NCBI GenBank assembly: GCA_958510825.1
Contig: OY294048.1
Span: 13,471,589 to 13,535,588, forward strand
Source: Brachypterus glaber
Lineage: Eukaryota > Arthropoda > Insecta > Coleoptera > Kateretidae
Length of the DNA stretch: 64,000 nucleotides
Direction: 5' to 3'
Below, piece after piece: positions 10,531 to 22,821 of the stretch. The notes beneath the pieces are model-generated. The model made no database searches and was not told the DNA's origin. It worked only from the letters and a program-made list of their open reading frames with translations. The translations under genes and the position numbers were made by a program. Positions within the stretch are counted from its first letter, which is position 1, and the number at the start of each line of letters is the position of its first letter.

Positions 10531-13500
10531 ACTCTTTTTTTGATTTTTTCTCGAAATCAAGACGAAAAATCTTGATTTCTCGTTTGGACTTTTGGCACTA
10601 GCTGTAACGAGGCGAAGAGTGTGATTAACAAGTAAAAGCCGACCACGGTTCGGTGCGCTCCGTTTCGAGTGCGTGGGATTAAATTAGCATCGTTTATCTG
10701 CGAAAACATGTTTGCCAAAAGAGGGCTTACCGCCCTAGGGAGGCGGCCCCCAGGCGGAACAAACGTAACTTTTACCGCGAGTTAGTTTTATTTTCGTTTG
10801 TGGGATAAACTGCGGTTTGTTTAATTGGGCTTACTGTTCAACACACATTTGCTTTTTCGTAAAATAATTAACTATTTTTGTAAAAATATCTCTCTGCAGA
10901 CAGATCTGGGAGCGACAGGACTTTTTCTGAAAATAATTTTCCAAACAATTTAAATGCGTTTTCTTTATTTTATAGAACTCTTAGATATATGGTACGAAAA
11001 AAAGTAAAAAAAGCTAGGTACAGAACCTTCAATGCACGAGTCCACTCGTAGCTGACCAAATATTCCCTACTGAGCTAGTCATACACTTTTATGCAATTCT
11101 GCATGAAATTTTAATAATAACCAATCCAATTTTTTGAATTATACTTAATATCGCTTTTAAATATACAGAGCGGTCTAAAAGTCACCCCCCTCTTAACCTT
11201 TGAACGAGTTGAAATATCGACTTCAAATTTAAAACTCTTAAATAAGACAACTTAAACTATCTTTTAGCATATATTTTTAACATTATTAGTTATCGCGTCC
11301 CTTATAATATAAAGCTTAAATCACTATAATTTGCCACTGTTACCAAATATCTTATAATGTATAGCGCAGACCTCACTAATTTCTTTCCGTGTAAATACTG
11401 TAAGTATGTTTTTACATATCGTTACAGAACTGTGTCATAACAAAAAAAATTAAAAAATGTGTTTTTAGTGTAATATTGCTGCTCTTATTGAGATCTACCG
11501 ATCTGTATAACTGGCATATTTCTAACTAGCATATTATATGTAATATGCTAGTTATATGTTCGTGTCAAACGGTTATTAAAAGATACTCTGAACGTCTCTT
11601 TTTTAAAAAATAAATGTATTCTTTTGAAAAAACAGTCCTATTATATATACGTTTTTATCCCTATGATAACGAAATTCATTAAACGAGTGGGTTTGTGGCT
11701 ATTGACTAAAATGCAAATTAGTCTTTGGAAGCCGTCGCGATGCGTCGCGTCGCAACGCGTCGGTTCTAGTCTTATCTCTGCTAACCGCTTCGAAGCATGG
11801 CATTCAGGGCCCGGGAGTCGTGAGAACCAGGTCCGTACTCAAAAAAATAAATAAATTTTAACTTTTTTGTAACAAACTGCGTTTAAAACATACTATAGTG
11901 GACAGCGCGTGCAAGGGATTGTGGGTTCGAGTTCCACTTAGAGCATGGTTGTATAGTGGTGTCTGTAGTAGGTAGATGGAACTCCGTTGACTAACTGTAA
12001 TGTGGGTTGCATACACTCCAGCGCGCAAAATTCAATTTTGCGCTTGCCTTTCATGGTAACGAGCAGAAAAGTTGAATGCTAAGAAATAGGTTATTTTGCG
12101 GTCTGAAAACTTCGTTTGTTTTTGTAGAAATGTCAACTTTTCTATTCGTAACAAAAACACATTTTCAGGGTGGATGTGAGTTCTGTCGATGACCGTGCTT
12201 CGGAGGGTACATACAAGCCCTCGGTCTTCAAATCGACAATAGCAGCGTAAACCGACTTTAATTAATAAAACAAAACAAAATGCATTATAATTCACCTAGT
12301 TTTACCGCCATATTAAATCCGTCATTTTAAATATTTAATGTGCAATAATGGATTTAGTTTAGCATCCTAGATAGTATCTAGGGCATCCTTGAAAACCCTA
12401 TCTACTAGACTAGTAGATACTAATTTTAATCCATTATTTACCAAATTTTGGCGTCATATTGGATCCGCCCGAGGATCCGCCATTTTAAATATGTATTTAA
12501 TTTTCAATACTTGATTAATAATTAAGAACATGTTTCTTCTGGGTAAGTCGGTTAAAAATAGCGTTTTTTAAATACAGATAAATTGTCAAATATGAGTGTT
12601 TTAACGCATTTTGATTTTAAAAAAATAAAAATACTGCCAGTTGCTTTTCACGCGTGAAACGAGGAAGAAGTACTTTTGGCAAGAATTATGTAATCCGTTA
12701 ATCGCGTTTAAATTGGAGTTTGGAGAGAAGAGAATTTTATGTTTTTTAATCATTTATAATGCTAATTTTGATTTGGAAGCAACTAACACGTGAAGAAGTT
12801 TTTATACGTACAGAATTTTTTTATATACTAGCGCATGCGCAAATATAACAAATTAGAAAAAATAACCTTGTCAACAGCTAACACAACCAACAGCAAACAC
12901 GAAAAGACAAGAAGGAAAAGAAAAAGAGAAGGTCTTACAGAAGACTGGAAATTTTTTATAATCAAAACAGGAGTGGGCATGGTGCCAAGCCAGACAATAA
13001 CCACTCTTGGTGAATTGAGTAACTAAGAGGGATCTGGCTAATTATCTCACTGAGAAAAGGCCAAAAAAAAAGGAAGAAAGAAGAAAAAAAATACTGCTGC
13101 CAACAAGATAATACTTTTCCCTCTAGGCTAACCCAAAAACGAAAAAAAAAAGATAAATTGAAAATTTTTTTTTTCCAATTTTTGTTTAATAACGCAGGAT
13201 TTTCCTAGGGGAAAGTAAAAAAATATTTTTTTGAGTACGGGTCTGGCCTAGGTCCTGATTATATGATTGTTCTGCAATATTAAATCCTTCGATCTGGGCG
13301 ATTAAGCCACCCGCATACTGCAGTTGATAATATATTAATTTTAAGCATCGATTGAAATGTCAAAATACGGGATTATGATAAGTCCATAATATTTTATTTT
13401 TCCCTGTACACAAAGATTAAACTGAATATAATACGGTTCCATCGCACTTTCTCCCAAAAATGAGTCGATAAGTTTTGAGATTTTGATTATTTTGTTGTAA

Positions 13501-13640
13501 TTTTTTATAACTAGTTTGCATTTATTTTTGGTTATTATGTTGTTACGTTTGTAAGTTACTATTAACCAAGGGTGACCCGAGGGATTTTTTTTTTGTTGGG
13601 GGTTAGGTCAAAAATTTCTTACTTCTTACTAAATAGTAAG
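10531..13640. other. Intergenic DNA with scattered repeats
   Basis: 10640-10850 is GC-richer than average and unmatched in the window. 11166-11275 recurs with divergence at 21520-21630 (GAACGAGTTGA and AACTTAAACTATCTTTTAGC motifs). 11524-11557 is a hairpin (TAACTAGCATATTA against TAATATGCTAGTTA). 12300-12500 has TGGATCCGCC motifs of the satellite-like family also seen near 33 kb, 52.7 kb and 62.5 kb. No gene was recognised. Confidence 0.5.
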
Positions 13641-13932
13641 AAATAATTAAAAAAGGCTTATAATCGACTTCACGTTAATTTTATTATTGAAAACAATTAG
13701 TGTGACCGCGGTTTCGCTATAATAGATATAGCATCTACGGACTTAAATACATATAATGGGACATCTTTAACATTCTGGTCATAAATAACACTAAGGACAT
13801 TACACAATGCATTTTCAGTGGCATGAATTAGGTTATGTTTAAACATAACCTAATTCATGCCACTGAAAATGCATATTTTTAATCTGTAACCTAATTTATT
13901 AATTGTCGATTATAAGCCTTTTTTAATTATTT
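13641..13932. mobile_element. 292-bp foldback MITE with a 68-bp perfect palindrome
   Basis: Terminal arms at 13641-13668 and 13905-13932 are perfect 28-bp inverted repeats (outer motif AAATAATTAAAAAAGGCTTA). The interior holds a perfect palindrome, 13807-13874: 34 bases per arm, no spacer, centred on GTTTAAAC between 13840 and 13841. No coding potential. Spacer-free palindromes this long are usually unstable, which suggests a young or selected copy. Confidence 0.9.
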
Positions 13933-14678
13933 TATAATAAACCACTTCACTATAAGAAGTTCAGACGTTCAGAACCATGAATGAATTTTCAAACTGGAAA
14001 ATAGTAAGAATTTCCCAACTAAAAAAAAAGGTTATTACCTCTGCAAAGTTCCCAACTATTATAGTTTACTTTTTACAAATTTTGTATTACAAAAACTCAT
14101 CAGGATTTTATTTTATCTCGAAAAAGTAAAATATTGGGGAATTTATTTAGACAATCATACTAAATGGAATAAGAAATGAAGAAGAGAAACTCTTAACCCT
14201 ACCACACCCCCTCCCCCCACAGTGAACAAATTTAAGGGGTGAGAATCTAACCGTGAGACCCCCATATTTTTTAATTTGAAATTTTGGTGGGTCAACCTAA
14301 TAAAAATTCCCTATTTAGCTTAGAATATAAGTAATTTTCTGAACTAAATAAGACCTTACTTGAAATAAAATATTTATATAAACCTAATTAAATCAAAATT
14401 AAAATTAATTTTTGTTTAAAAATTAACTTATTTTTTAGCACATATACACACACCATGGACCAACAACGACTAAAAAGAAATTCTGTAGGTTATTCAAAAC
14501 AGTTCTTCGAAAATGCTCAGCCCGTTTTCCAAGAAATTGTTTCGTTAGGTCTATGAGTCATAGACTATGACCTTCTTTAGGGGTGCATTTTCACCATCGT
14601 AAACAAAAAATATTATACGCAAATCACAATTACATATCGAGTAACCCGATTCGAGTTGAATAAATAAATTCTAATTTT

Positions 14679-14765
14679 TCGGGATTTTCGGGATTTTTTT
14701 TCGGGATTTTCGGGATTTTTCGGGATTCAAAAATCTTCGGGATATCCCGAACTTTCGGGATCCCG
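14679..14765. repeat. CGGGATTTT short tandem array
   Basis: Several TCGGGATTTT units of slightly varying length, followed by inverted forms (ATCCCGAA, CCCGAATTTCGGG) and a GGAAACCCTAA end. This resembles a decayed transposon terminus with subterminal repeats. Confidence 0.7.
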
Positions 14766-15042
14766 AATTTCGGGACTGGAAACCCTAATTGTTACAAATT
14801 GTAAAAATTCTAAACTGAATGATTATAAAAAATAATTTAAAATTAATGATGTAACTAAAAAGTACTGAATTAATTTTCAAAATTTAATTAATCTTTGTTT
14901 TTAATGGCAAATATTAATTGAATAATAAATGAAGAGTAAAACTTTCATAAGGGCTCTAGGCAGTTTTTGCTTTTAATTTAAAAAGTTTGAAAATTTTCAA
15001 TCTTAGGTTAGGTTTCAATCTAAAGGTTTGGGAAATCGCAGA

Positions 15043-15076
15043 CTTTATTTATTTATTTTATTTATTTATTTATTTG
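15043..15076. repeat. (TTTA)n microsatellite
   Basis: Runs of TTTATTTATTTA; on the reverse strand this reads (TAAA)n, typical of a non-LTR retrotransposon tail. Confidence 0.85.
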
Positions 15077-15810
15077 TACAATTTAAATAATTACATTAAA
15101 AGATTACATTAATTCAGGTACATGTACATTTTTATAGTGTACGATTAACTTATACAGTTTGTGGGTACACTCCAGTTACTTCACATATATAATTACATTT
15201 ATAACATTTATACATAATTACTAAACATTAAATACAAATTACTTTCATAGCATTAAATAACTTTAAATATATTTTATTTTGTTTTATAATTTTTTATTTT
15301 ATTATATCTGAAACCATGGTATATGTAGTTATAGTTATCCACAATCCAAAGGAAATAGGTTGGGAAAATGACTATTTTTAACTGGGAAATTTTTGTTTCA
15401 GTCCCCAATAAAATTTTGACAGTATCGTTGGACTTCTTATGAAAGTTGTACTCTTTAAATGTAATTTAATTACTGCATCGCGATGCATCGGTGTGGGAAA
15501 TTTAATATTTTAAATTAAATTTATTATTAATTTTCAATTTAATTTATTAATAATTTATCAACGTAATAAATATTAATAAATATTTTTATTCGTTGAAATA
15601 ACACAATACTGTTTTAAGTATTATTATTTTATGAAATGCAATAATGAAATTTAATTAGTGTAAAACGTTTTTTTGTTTCTCATTCTCATTGTTTGTCATA
15701 ATGGAAAATTATAGTATTAAAATTATTATTTTAATCGACTGTGTAAGGGTCCATTGATAGATTACGTAATAAACTTTTTGGGTAATTTTAACCCACCCCA
15801 TTTGTAACAT

Positions 15811-16969
15811 ATACCGGGTGTCCCACCAGGTTCTTGACAAGCTATATCTCCGTTATTTGAAAAGATAGAATTATTTGCAAAAAACAGCGTTAAATGGGAG
15901 TCATTGAAGTTTTTATTCAAATATCCAAAACCACCCCTTGCTTACCCACCCTCTTGAAACCACCCCCAACTTCTGTTTTTCAAATAGCTCCTTCAATTTT
16001 TATCAAAGAATATGAAAGTACATTTCATTCTGAATTCAACCATGTATTATAAGTGGTATCTTATCATTTAAGTGGCTCCAAATAACAATTATTATTTATT
16101 AATAATAGGGAGGTATTTAGAACAAAGTTGCAGGTGGTTCCAGGAGAGTGGGTTATTAAGGGTGGTTTATGGATACATTGTTTTGTTTTGTTTGTTTAAC
16201 CTCGTACTATTCTACTTAATTAAGCATCCCCTAAGTCCAGGACTTGTGTGGGCTAGTAGTAGAGGGAACCACCGTTTCACTTATCGCCTTCGCCAAATTT
16301 CAATTATTAATCAGTTCTCTTTTAGATATAATCTAACGTGAGTTTTTGGATTTTTCTTTATGAAAAATATTGCTTGTGATCTGATCGGGTTGTACTTTGG
16401 AGCCCCTTGAAAAAATAAGATATTATCTATACATGGTTGAATTTAGAATAAAATGTGCTTTCATATTCTCTAGTTAAAAAGGGGGGGGGGTACTATTTAA
16501 AAAACAAAAGTTGGGTGTGGTTCCAAGAGGGGGTGGGTAAGTAAGGGGTAGTTTTGCATAAGTCAGTAAATTCTACTTTGACTAGCATTTAATTTTGTTT
16601 TTTCGATTTTTTTTTATCTTTTTAAACAACAGAGATATAGCCCGTCTAAAACCTGGTGGGACAGTATTATTAATAAATAATAGTTGTTATTTGGAGCCCC
16701 TTTAAGAAATAAGATACTACTTATAATACATGCTTGAATTAAGAATAAAATTTACTCTTATATTCTTTGATAAAAATGGCGGGGGGGGGTGCTATTTAAA
16801 AAAAGAAAAGTTGAGGGTGGTTCCAAGGGGGTGGGTAAGCAAGGGGTGGTTTTGGATACGTGAATAAAAACTTCAATAGCTCCCACTTAACGCTGTTTTT
16901 TGCAAAAAAAATTATCTTTTTAAATAACGGAGATATAGCTTGTCAAGAACCTGGTGGGACACCCGGTAT
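15811..16969. mobile_element. 1.16-kb foldback element with 48-bp perfect terminal inverted repeats
   Basis: ATACCGGGTGTCCCACCAGG at 15811 begins a 48-base arm that is exactly inverted at 16922-16969. Homology of the arms continues with divergence for about 290 bases on each side (G-run and AACCACCCC motifs). A further right-arm-like copy lies at 16387-16665, and a SINE fragment lies in the middle. No transposase frame. The perfect ends beside diverged interiors suggest gene conversion or recent mobility of the termini. Confidence 0.85.
16179..16318 (-). mobile_element. Truncated tRNA-derived SINE, reverse copy
   Basis: It is the reverse complement of the body and tail of the SINE at 26131-26402, sharing AATTTGGCGAAGGCG, CTACTAGCCCACACAAGTCC and the TACGAGGTTAAA...ACAAA tail. 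The tRNA-like head is absent, so this copy is 5'-truncated. It sits inside the foldback at 15811-16969. Confidence 0.8.
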
Positions 16970-17635
16970 AACGCTCTTTCCCCAAAAAGATTAGGTGCGT
17001 TCAGTCGAGCTCAGCGAAAATCTGTCGTCTGCGTGAAAATTGAACGATCTTTCTCAAAAAAAAAGACGGAAAGTTGAAACACTTTTCATCACTTTTTTGA
17101 GTTTAGGAACGAAATGCGATCTGACCGAGTCAGACCAACCCCAGATTCGGATTCAGCGACCACAAAAACGTACAGAAATGAGACTCACTTCTGGTGGACA
17201 AGACCTTTTTTTTTCGTGTGCCTGTGTTTTTGTTGAATCAGTAAACGGGTTAGGGGACACATATGAAAAATTAAAAAAGGCGTTTTTTTTCAATACCCTA
17301 CCTCGTATGATACGAGGTCGGTAAAATGAAACCAACAGTAGAGCCTATTAATCCAACTGCGCAGTTTTTTTGATGCAAGGGACATTTTTAGTATCGAGTC
17401 GTATCTATTACCGTTTATGAGATCCCCTGCAAGTTGGACACACTGTATACCCAAAAATAAACAATAGGGATATCCCTAAGACAACAGTTGCTTAATTTCA
17501 ACCGCGGTTGAAAGAAAGTTCTTTGAGCTAATTTAAAAATAGATTCTGGTGTCTCGAAAACAAGAGACTAAATGTCACTACACTTTTATTTGTACATTTG
17601 ATTAGACTGCAATTAGTAAGTAAGCTTATTTTGTC
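16970..17635. other. Gene-free stretch with repeat fragments
   Basis: 17138-17170 carries GATTCGGATTCAGCGACC, the satellite-like motif shared with 33.6, 52.8 and 62.4 kb. The overlapping frames at 17040-17335 on both strands are translations of repeat DNA. Confidence 0.5.
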
Positions 17636-17998
17636 TAGGGTTGCCAGCAGATCTAGATTTGCCTAATTTAGGCAATCTATACAGATGCCTACACAAAGAA
17701 AAATTACAAGATCACGTCTCGTCTAGCGAGATTCTGATATTCAAGACCCTCGACATTGTGCAGGGTCAGACCTAAGTATCACGCGTCTAAACATCCCCAA
17801 ATTAGGCTAGACAAGTTTTATTATTGAGAAATATTTTCATGTGTAGAGAATATACTTAAAAACTTTTAAGTGGTAGGTTTTAAGAAAAAAACTTAAGCCT
17901 TCTCTTGCTTTTTAAATTACATTTTTATCTCGATTTTTTCTTAAAATCGAGTCTTGTCTTAAAGACAATTCTCGTGAAATCCTAGGTTGGCAACCCTA
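17636..17998. mobile_element. hAT-type MITE with perfect 8-bp target duplication
   Basis: Termini TAGGGTTGCCA (17636-17646) and TGGCAACCCTA (17988-17998) are exact inverted repeats. Both sides are flanked by ATTTTGTC (17628-17635 and 17999-18006), an 8-bp target duplication as made by hAT transposases. At 363 bp without an ORF it is non-autonomous. Confidence 0.9.
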
Positions 17999-18221
17999 AT
18001 TTTGTCTTCACTAAATTTTACTAATTAGGTTTTAAGGTTATTTTGTGATACTTTTGATGTGTGAAATTGTTTGTCTCTGATTTTTTAGACCCTTTCGGAT
18101 TCGTATGTAAAAAATTTTTCTAAATCAGAATCCGACAAAAAAAGAAATACGTTAATTTGACACACTTACTAGATTTCTTTGTGCAGGGTCACATATAGTG
18201 TTTTAAAGCTGCAATAAAAAC

Positions 18222-18928
18222 TATTTGCAAAAAAAATGAACCGACTTCTGTCTCTAAAAAGTAAAAAATAAAAAATAAGCCGGTGCCTATTTCACCAGTC
18301 CCTAAATTAAATACTAATAATTATTTTTGTTGTTAAATTGTTTGCTGTGAAATTGGCACCGACTTATTTTTTATTTTTTTACTTTTTAGAGACAGAAGTC
18401 GGTTCATTTTTTTTTGCAAAAAGTTTTTATTTTTTACTTTTTAGAGTCACAGAACTTTTAGATTTGTTAAAGTTTAAGCGTTAAGTAATAATCAAATAAC
18501 GCTTTATGGTATAATCACAAATTTTTTAATTTTCTCTTGATATTTTAATATTACAGGTCCACAGAATCAAGTTTATCGGCATTTAAAAGATTTTTAGCCT
18601 GCCGTAATATTTGAGTGACCCCTTAATCAAGTTATCCGACTTATCCGAGTTGTCCGATCATTTTCTAAAAATTTGGTCGGTATTAGAACCAAATTAAGCC
18701 GGTTTTAAGTGAAACTGCGTTAAAACGATTAGATTTATCTTAATTATCCGACTTACCCGGCATTATCCGAGCGTCAAATTAAAACGGGACCACGTCATGA
18801 ATGTCCTATTTAATTTGCAAAAGGTTTCATCAAATTCCGTTCATCCGTTCCAAAGTTATGCGGGAACAAACATAAAAAAACAAAGTCACACGTCGAATTG
18901 ATAACCTCCTCCTTTTTTGGAAGTCGGT
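18222..18928 (+). mobile_element. GAAGTCGGTT-family element, copy A (internally deleted)
   Basis: It begins with a long hairpin: AAAATGAACCGACTTCTGTC at 18235 pairs with the inverse near 18390-18415. It runs to a TTTTTTGGAAGTCGGTTAAA end near 18930, so the ends are also inverted (AACCGACTTC against GAAGTCGGTT). Copy B at 19867-20770 is about 80-90% similar by eye and has about 200 extra bases after the hairpin. No coding capacity. Confidence 0.8.
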
Positions 18929-19866
18929 TAAAAATATATCCCATTAGTAACTAATAGTTAAATATTGATGCCACTTGACATAAAGTTTGGACTATAAAAC
19001 ACTAAAATATCCCTGTTCTGTGCATTTTAAATCTTCTTTTTGGCTATAGGATTTTTTGAACATCTGCTGGGACATATATGTCCCTACAGAAAATCAAAGG
19101 TATTTTTAAACATCTGCTGGGACATACAGGAGCGAAAGGGTTAAACACAAGTTGCTCTTGTACAAGTTACTTTATTAATCTTGATAAAATCAGTTTTGAC
19201 ACACGGGTTTAGATGAAAGTATTGTATATTTTAAGTGTGAACAGATGGTTTTTACAAAAATTGACTTAGATTACCCAGGGTAGTTTTTTTGTAGCTACTA
19301 ATTAACTAATTAGACTTGGAGGTCTAAAAAATACTTTTGTCGATTAGAGCCAACGAACTAACAAATCTTCTCTCTAGAATACGCATACCGTTAAAATAAA
19401 GTATCGCCAACATCTCGGTTTGTTTGTAAACAAATAGTAGGTATATTCAGGCCTGAACAATAACAATTACCAGTAACTGTTATTGTTGTCTCTGTTAGAA
19501 CAAAGCTGTGCGAGTAAGACAGACAAATGTATATGTTGGCTACGTTTTTGTCAGTTTTTACAAATTAAATGACTATTCTAGAAAGAAGAGTTATTAGTTC
19601 GTTGATTTGAGCCTTTTCTATTGCACCAGTCGATAGAGCTCATTTGTCTAAACCACTTTAATTTATATCTTTTTTGTCGTCATATTTTTTTGACTTATTT
19701 GAAGTCAAAAAGTCAAAACTAAAAAACAGCTGAAGCTCAGAAAAATATCCTATTATATGCCTATCTGGGAAAAAAATTTGACGGTGTTCTTTAAAAAACG
19801 GCTTGATAGATTTTTTTATTTTTGCCTTAAATGATCCTTAAGTCTCATAGAATCGATTTATTAAAA
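18929..19866. other. Spacer between two copies of one repeat family
   Basis: No gene. 19030-19135 holds a short duplication of the motif AACATCTGCTGGGACATA. The rest is plain AT-rich DNA. Confidence 0.5.
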
Positions 19867-20770
19867 AAAACTTTTTGCAAAAAAAATGAACCGACTTCTG
19901 TCTCTAAAAAGTAACAAATAAAAAATAAGCCGGTGCCAATTTCACCACTCCCTAAATTAAATAACAACAATTATTTATGTTGTTAAATTGTTTGCTGTGA
20001 AATTGGCACAGACTTATTTTTTATTTTTTACTTTTTAGAGACAGAAGTCGGTTCATTTTTTTTGAAAAAAGTTTTTATTTTTTACTTTTTAGAGACACAG
20101 AACTTGTAGATCTGTGAGGTCATCTAAGCTAAATTATAGTTGTCCTTCCATCTCGGCAAGCTACGGCACAACGCACTATTAATACGTTGTGGCGTTATCA
20201 TCTTAAAGATAAATTTCTAAAAAATAAATTTAGTTGTATTTTTATTTCAGCGACCAAAAGTCCAACCAACCTTATTTTAAACGAAATACTAAATAAAATC
20301 TTTGTAAAACTTTAAGCGTTAAGTAATAATCAAATAACGCCTTATGGTATAATCACAAATTTTATAATTTTCTCTTGGTATTTTAATATTGCAGGTCCAC
20401 AGAATCAAGCGGAATTTAAAAGATTTTTAGCCTGCCGTAATATTTGAATGACCCCTTAATCAAGTTATCCGACTTATCCGAGTTGTCCGATCATTTTCTA
20501 AAAATTTGGTTGGTATTAGAATCAAATTAATCCGTTTTAAGTGAAATTGCGTTAAAACGATTAGATTTATCTTGATTATCCGGCTTATCCGGCATTATCC
20601 GATCGTCAAATTAAAACGGGACCACCTCAGGAATGTCCTCTTTAAGTAGCAAAAGGTTTCATCAAATTCCGTTCATCCGTTCCAAAGTTATGCGAGAACA
20701 AACATAAAAAAAAACAAAGTCACACGTCGAATTGATAACCTCCTCCTTTTTTGGAAGTCGGTTAAAAAAA
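19867..20770 (+). mobile_element. GAAGTCGGTT-family element, copy B (longer)
   Basis: Same family and orientation as 18222-18928. The leading hairpin (about 19885-20055), the CCGACTTATCCGAGTTGTCC segment and the GGAAGTCGGTTAAAA end are all present. The extra segment 20110-20290 is absent from copy A and may be closer to the full-length form. Confidence 0.8.
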
Positions 20771-21670
20771 AAACTAGGATTAATTCAAGTCGAACTAAAT
20801 ATTTCATCTACCGCACCGTGACCCGTTATAATATAATTTCTTTTCAAAAATAAGTTTAGTCGAATTAATAGATTTGAAACGTTTCTGGAGTATCGGAATG
20901 AATTATTGTTTCAGCAGATTGTCAAGTTTCGAGCGGGGGCTTATTTCGAGAGCCGCAGCTCTGTAAAGGATTAACGAAATACTTAACAAAAGCTCCCGCA
21001 AACATATTGAGGATTTGTAGTTGATAACTTTACTCTGGCAGATGGAATTAAATTTAAACTCGTAGTCCCCTAATTTATTGCCGCCGAAACGTTTCAGGAC
21101 AGAAGTTTTTGATTAAATTTAGCAAGATATTTTTAAATAGCTAGGACCCCTAGCCTATAGGCTTTTAAGGCCCTTATAAGGGCGCCCTACAGTTTTTTTT
21201 ATACCTATGTCTCTGTTAAAAGATAAAAACAAACAAGCCGTAAAGATATGTAATGCTACGCATTGTCTATTGTATACTATTCACAGTGGATGGTATATTG
21301 CATTTTTCCAAATAACACAACTTAAAAAATAAAAAAATAATAACACTTTTTTTTGAAAAAAAAAGTTTTTAATTTTTTTTTTAGTGACGAAGAAATTAAA
21401 AAAAACGACACGAAAAAATTTAAAAATAATAAAAATTATAAAAATTAAAAACAATTTTCATATTTTTTTTCAAAAACGATTTAAAACAATAGCTTCTTAA
21501 CGTAAGAATAATACATAGAGAGCGGTCCGAAAGCCACCCCACCCCTTCTTAACTTTTGAACGAGTTGAGATATCGACTTCAAAATAGGACACTTAAATAA
21601 GACAACTTAAACTATCTTTTAGCAAAATTTCTTTGGAGTATATCTACATATGGTTTATATTTCTTATCTA
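20771..21670. other. Partly unique, GC-richer stretch, then repeats
   Basis: 20890-21110 lacks matches elsewhere in the window and is richer in CpG and GC than its flanks (CGAGCGGGGGCTTATTTCGA). It may be a conserved non-coding element, though only cross-species alignment could show that. 21230-21300 is a fragment of the CAGA-carrying element. 21520-21630 repeats 11166-11275. Confidence 0.35.
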
Positions 21671-21674
21671 AATT

Positions 21675-21762
21675 AATGAAGAGCCCCTAGCACAAGCTTA
21701 AAACTTATTTAGGGCTCTCCATGCATTTGTATAAAAACTCACCAATAAATAAATAAATATAT
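21675..21762 (+). mobile_element. LINE/SINE 3' end with hairpin and AATA tail
   Basis: GAGCCCCTAGCACAAGC...GGGCTCTCCATG forms a hairpin and is followed by an AATAAATAAATAAAT tail. A close copy is at 44975-45057 in SPG7 intron 3. A shared 3' hairpin plus A-rich repeats is what a retroposon 3' end looks like. Confidence 0.7.
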
Positions 21763-22821
21763 TTAATACTTTCAGCTCTTAAAATGTGGGCAGGGAGCAT
21801 GGGGGACATTTTTTTAACGGAAAGGGGGGTCGTGTGATACATCTCTTTAAAGCAAATAAAATTCTCTATTTGACTATATTTTTTAATTTTTTAAACATTT
21901 TTTAGTTGAGTTTTCAATTTGTTGTGCTAAAAAATGCGATTTTTTAAGTTTTTTTTTTGTAAAATTTTATTTATGTCAATTAAAATTAGTTTAAAAGTAT
22001 AATTTACGTTTTTTCATCATGAAATTAGTCATTTTTAAAAAATTGTTTGATTTTTTTAGAGAAATTTTGACAAAAATACCCATTATCAACCCTATTTTAA
22101 AGAATTAACAGTCTATAAAAATATATATCTTATAACGAAAAAAAAACATGTATGGCAAAAATTAATTTAAGCCCTTGTTAAAATGTTTATCTTAAAAAAA
22201 GTTTCTTTTGTAAAAAAATTAAAAACAAAAGTTGTAGAAAAAATTGATTCTAAATCTTTTGATCCCTTACCCCTTACCCCTTACTCCTATTTTTATCAAA
22301 ATCAATGCCAGCCGAGAGCTTTGAATAAGGAAACTTTGTTTCAAATATGAAGTCTTTAGCCCAAAGCGTTCTCGAGTTATTGTGGATACAAACTTTTTCT
22401 TACAGACAGACGGATTTTTTTCTCGGAAATCAACTTATTGCATATGCGTCGCATGCGTCGATAAATGTGAAAAAAATACAATATTTTTTTATTTATTTTT
22501 TCTAACGCAAAGCATTCCCTCTGGGTACCCAGGGGAAAGTAAACATGTATAAAAATATTTATTTACTGTTAAAAAAGACATTTGGATGAAATATGACCAT
22601 AATGATGGGTAGCTATAGTTTTGGTCTCTTTTAGGCCCCAAATACGGCATAGTGCGACGCATCGTCGCTGTTGCTTCACATTTTAGCTATTATAGGTTTT
22701 GTGCCTTTTATAAAAGCAACTTTTTCACGTACTTTTCAGTTTTTGAAAAAAAAAATCAACCCGTTGTTTGGCACTGTCCAATAAAATGACGTACAACGAC
22801 TAGCTTCAAAAACTACAGCGC
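21763..22821. other. AT-rich repeat DNA, no gene
   Basis: 22260-22430 has the CTCGAGTTAT...CAGACAGACGG arrangement common to the microsatellite-bearing dispersed family. Nothing coding was found. Confidence 0.5.

Larger units (their letters stand above)
13933..15810. other. Intergenic DNA with simple repeats
   Basis: 14454-14555 has a 34-codon frame in good context (ACCATGG) just after a TTTTTTAG acceptor-like site, but with no recognisable product. 14679-14765 is a CGGGATTTT array. 15043-15076 is a TTTA microsatellite followed by DNA resembling a reversed LINE 3' end. Otherwise plain AT-rich DNA. Confidence 0.45.

Noticed and set aside
14454..14558. Small gene with a good start context
   Set aside because: Only 34 codons, no recognisable product, no downstream exon and a neighbouring transposon-end array; noted but not called.
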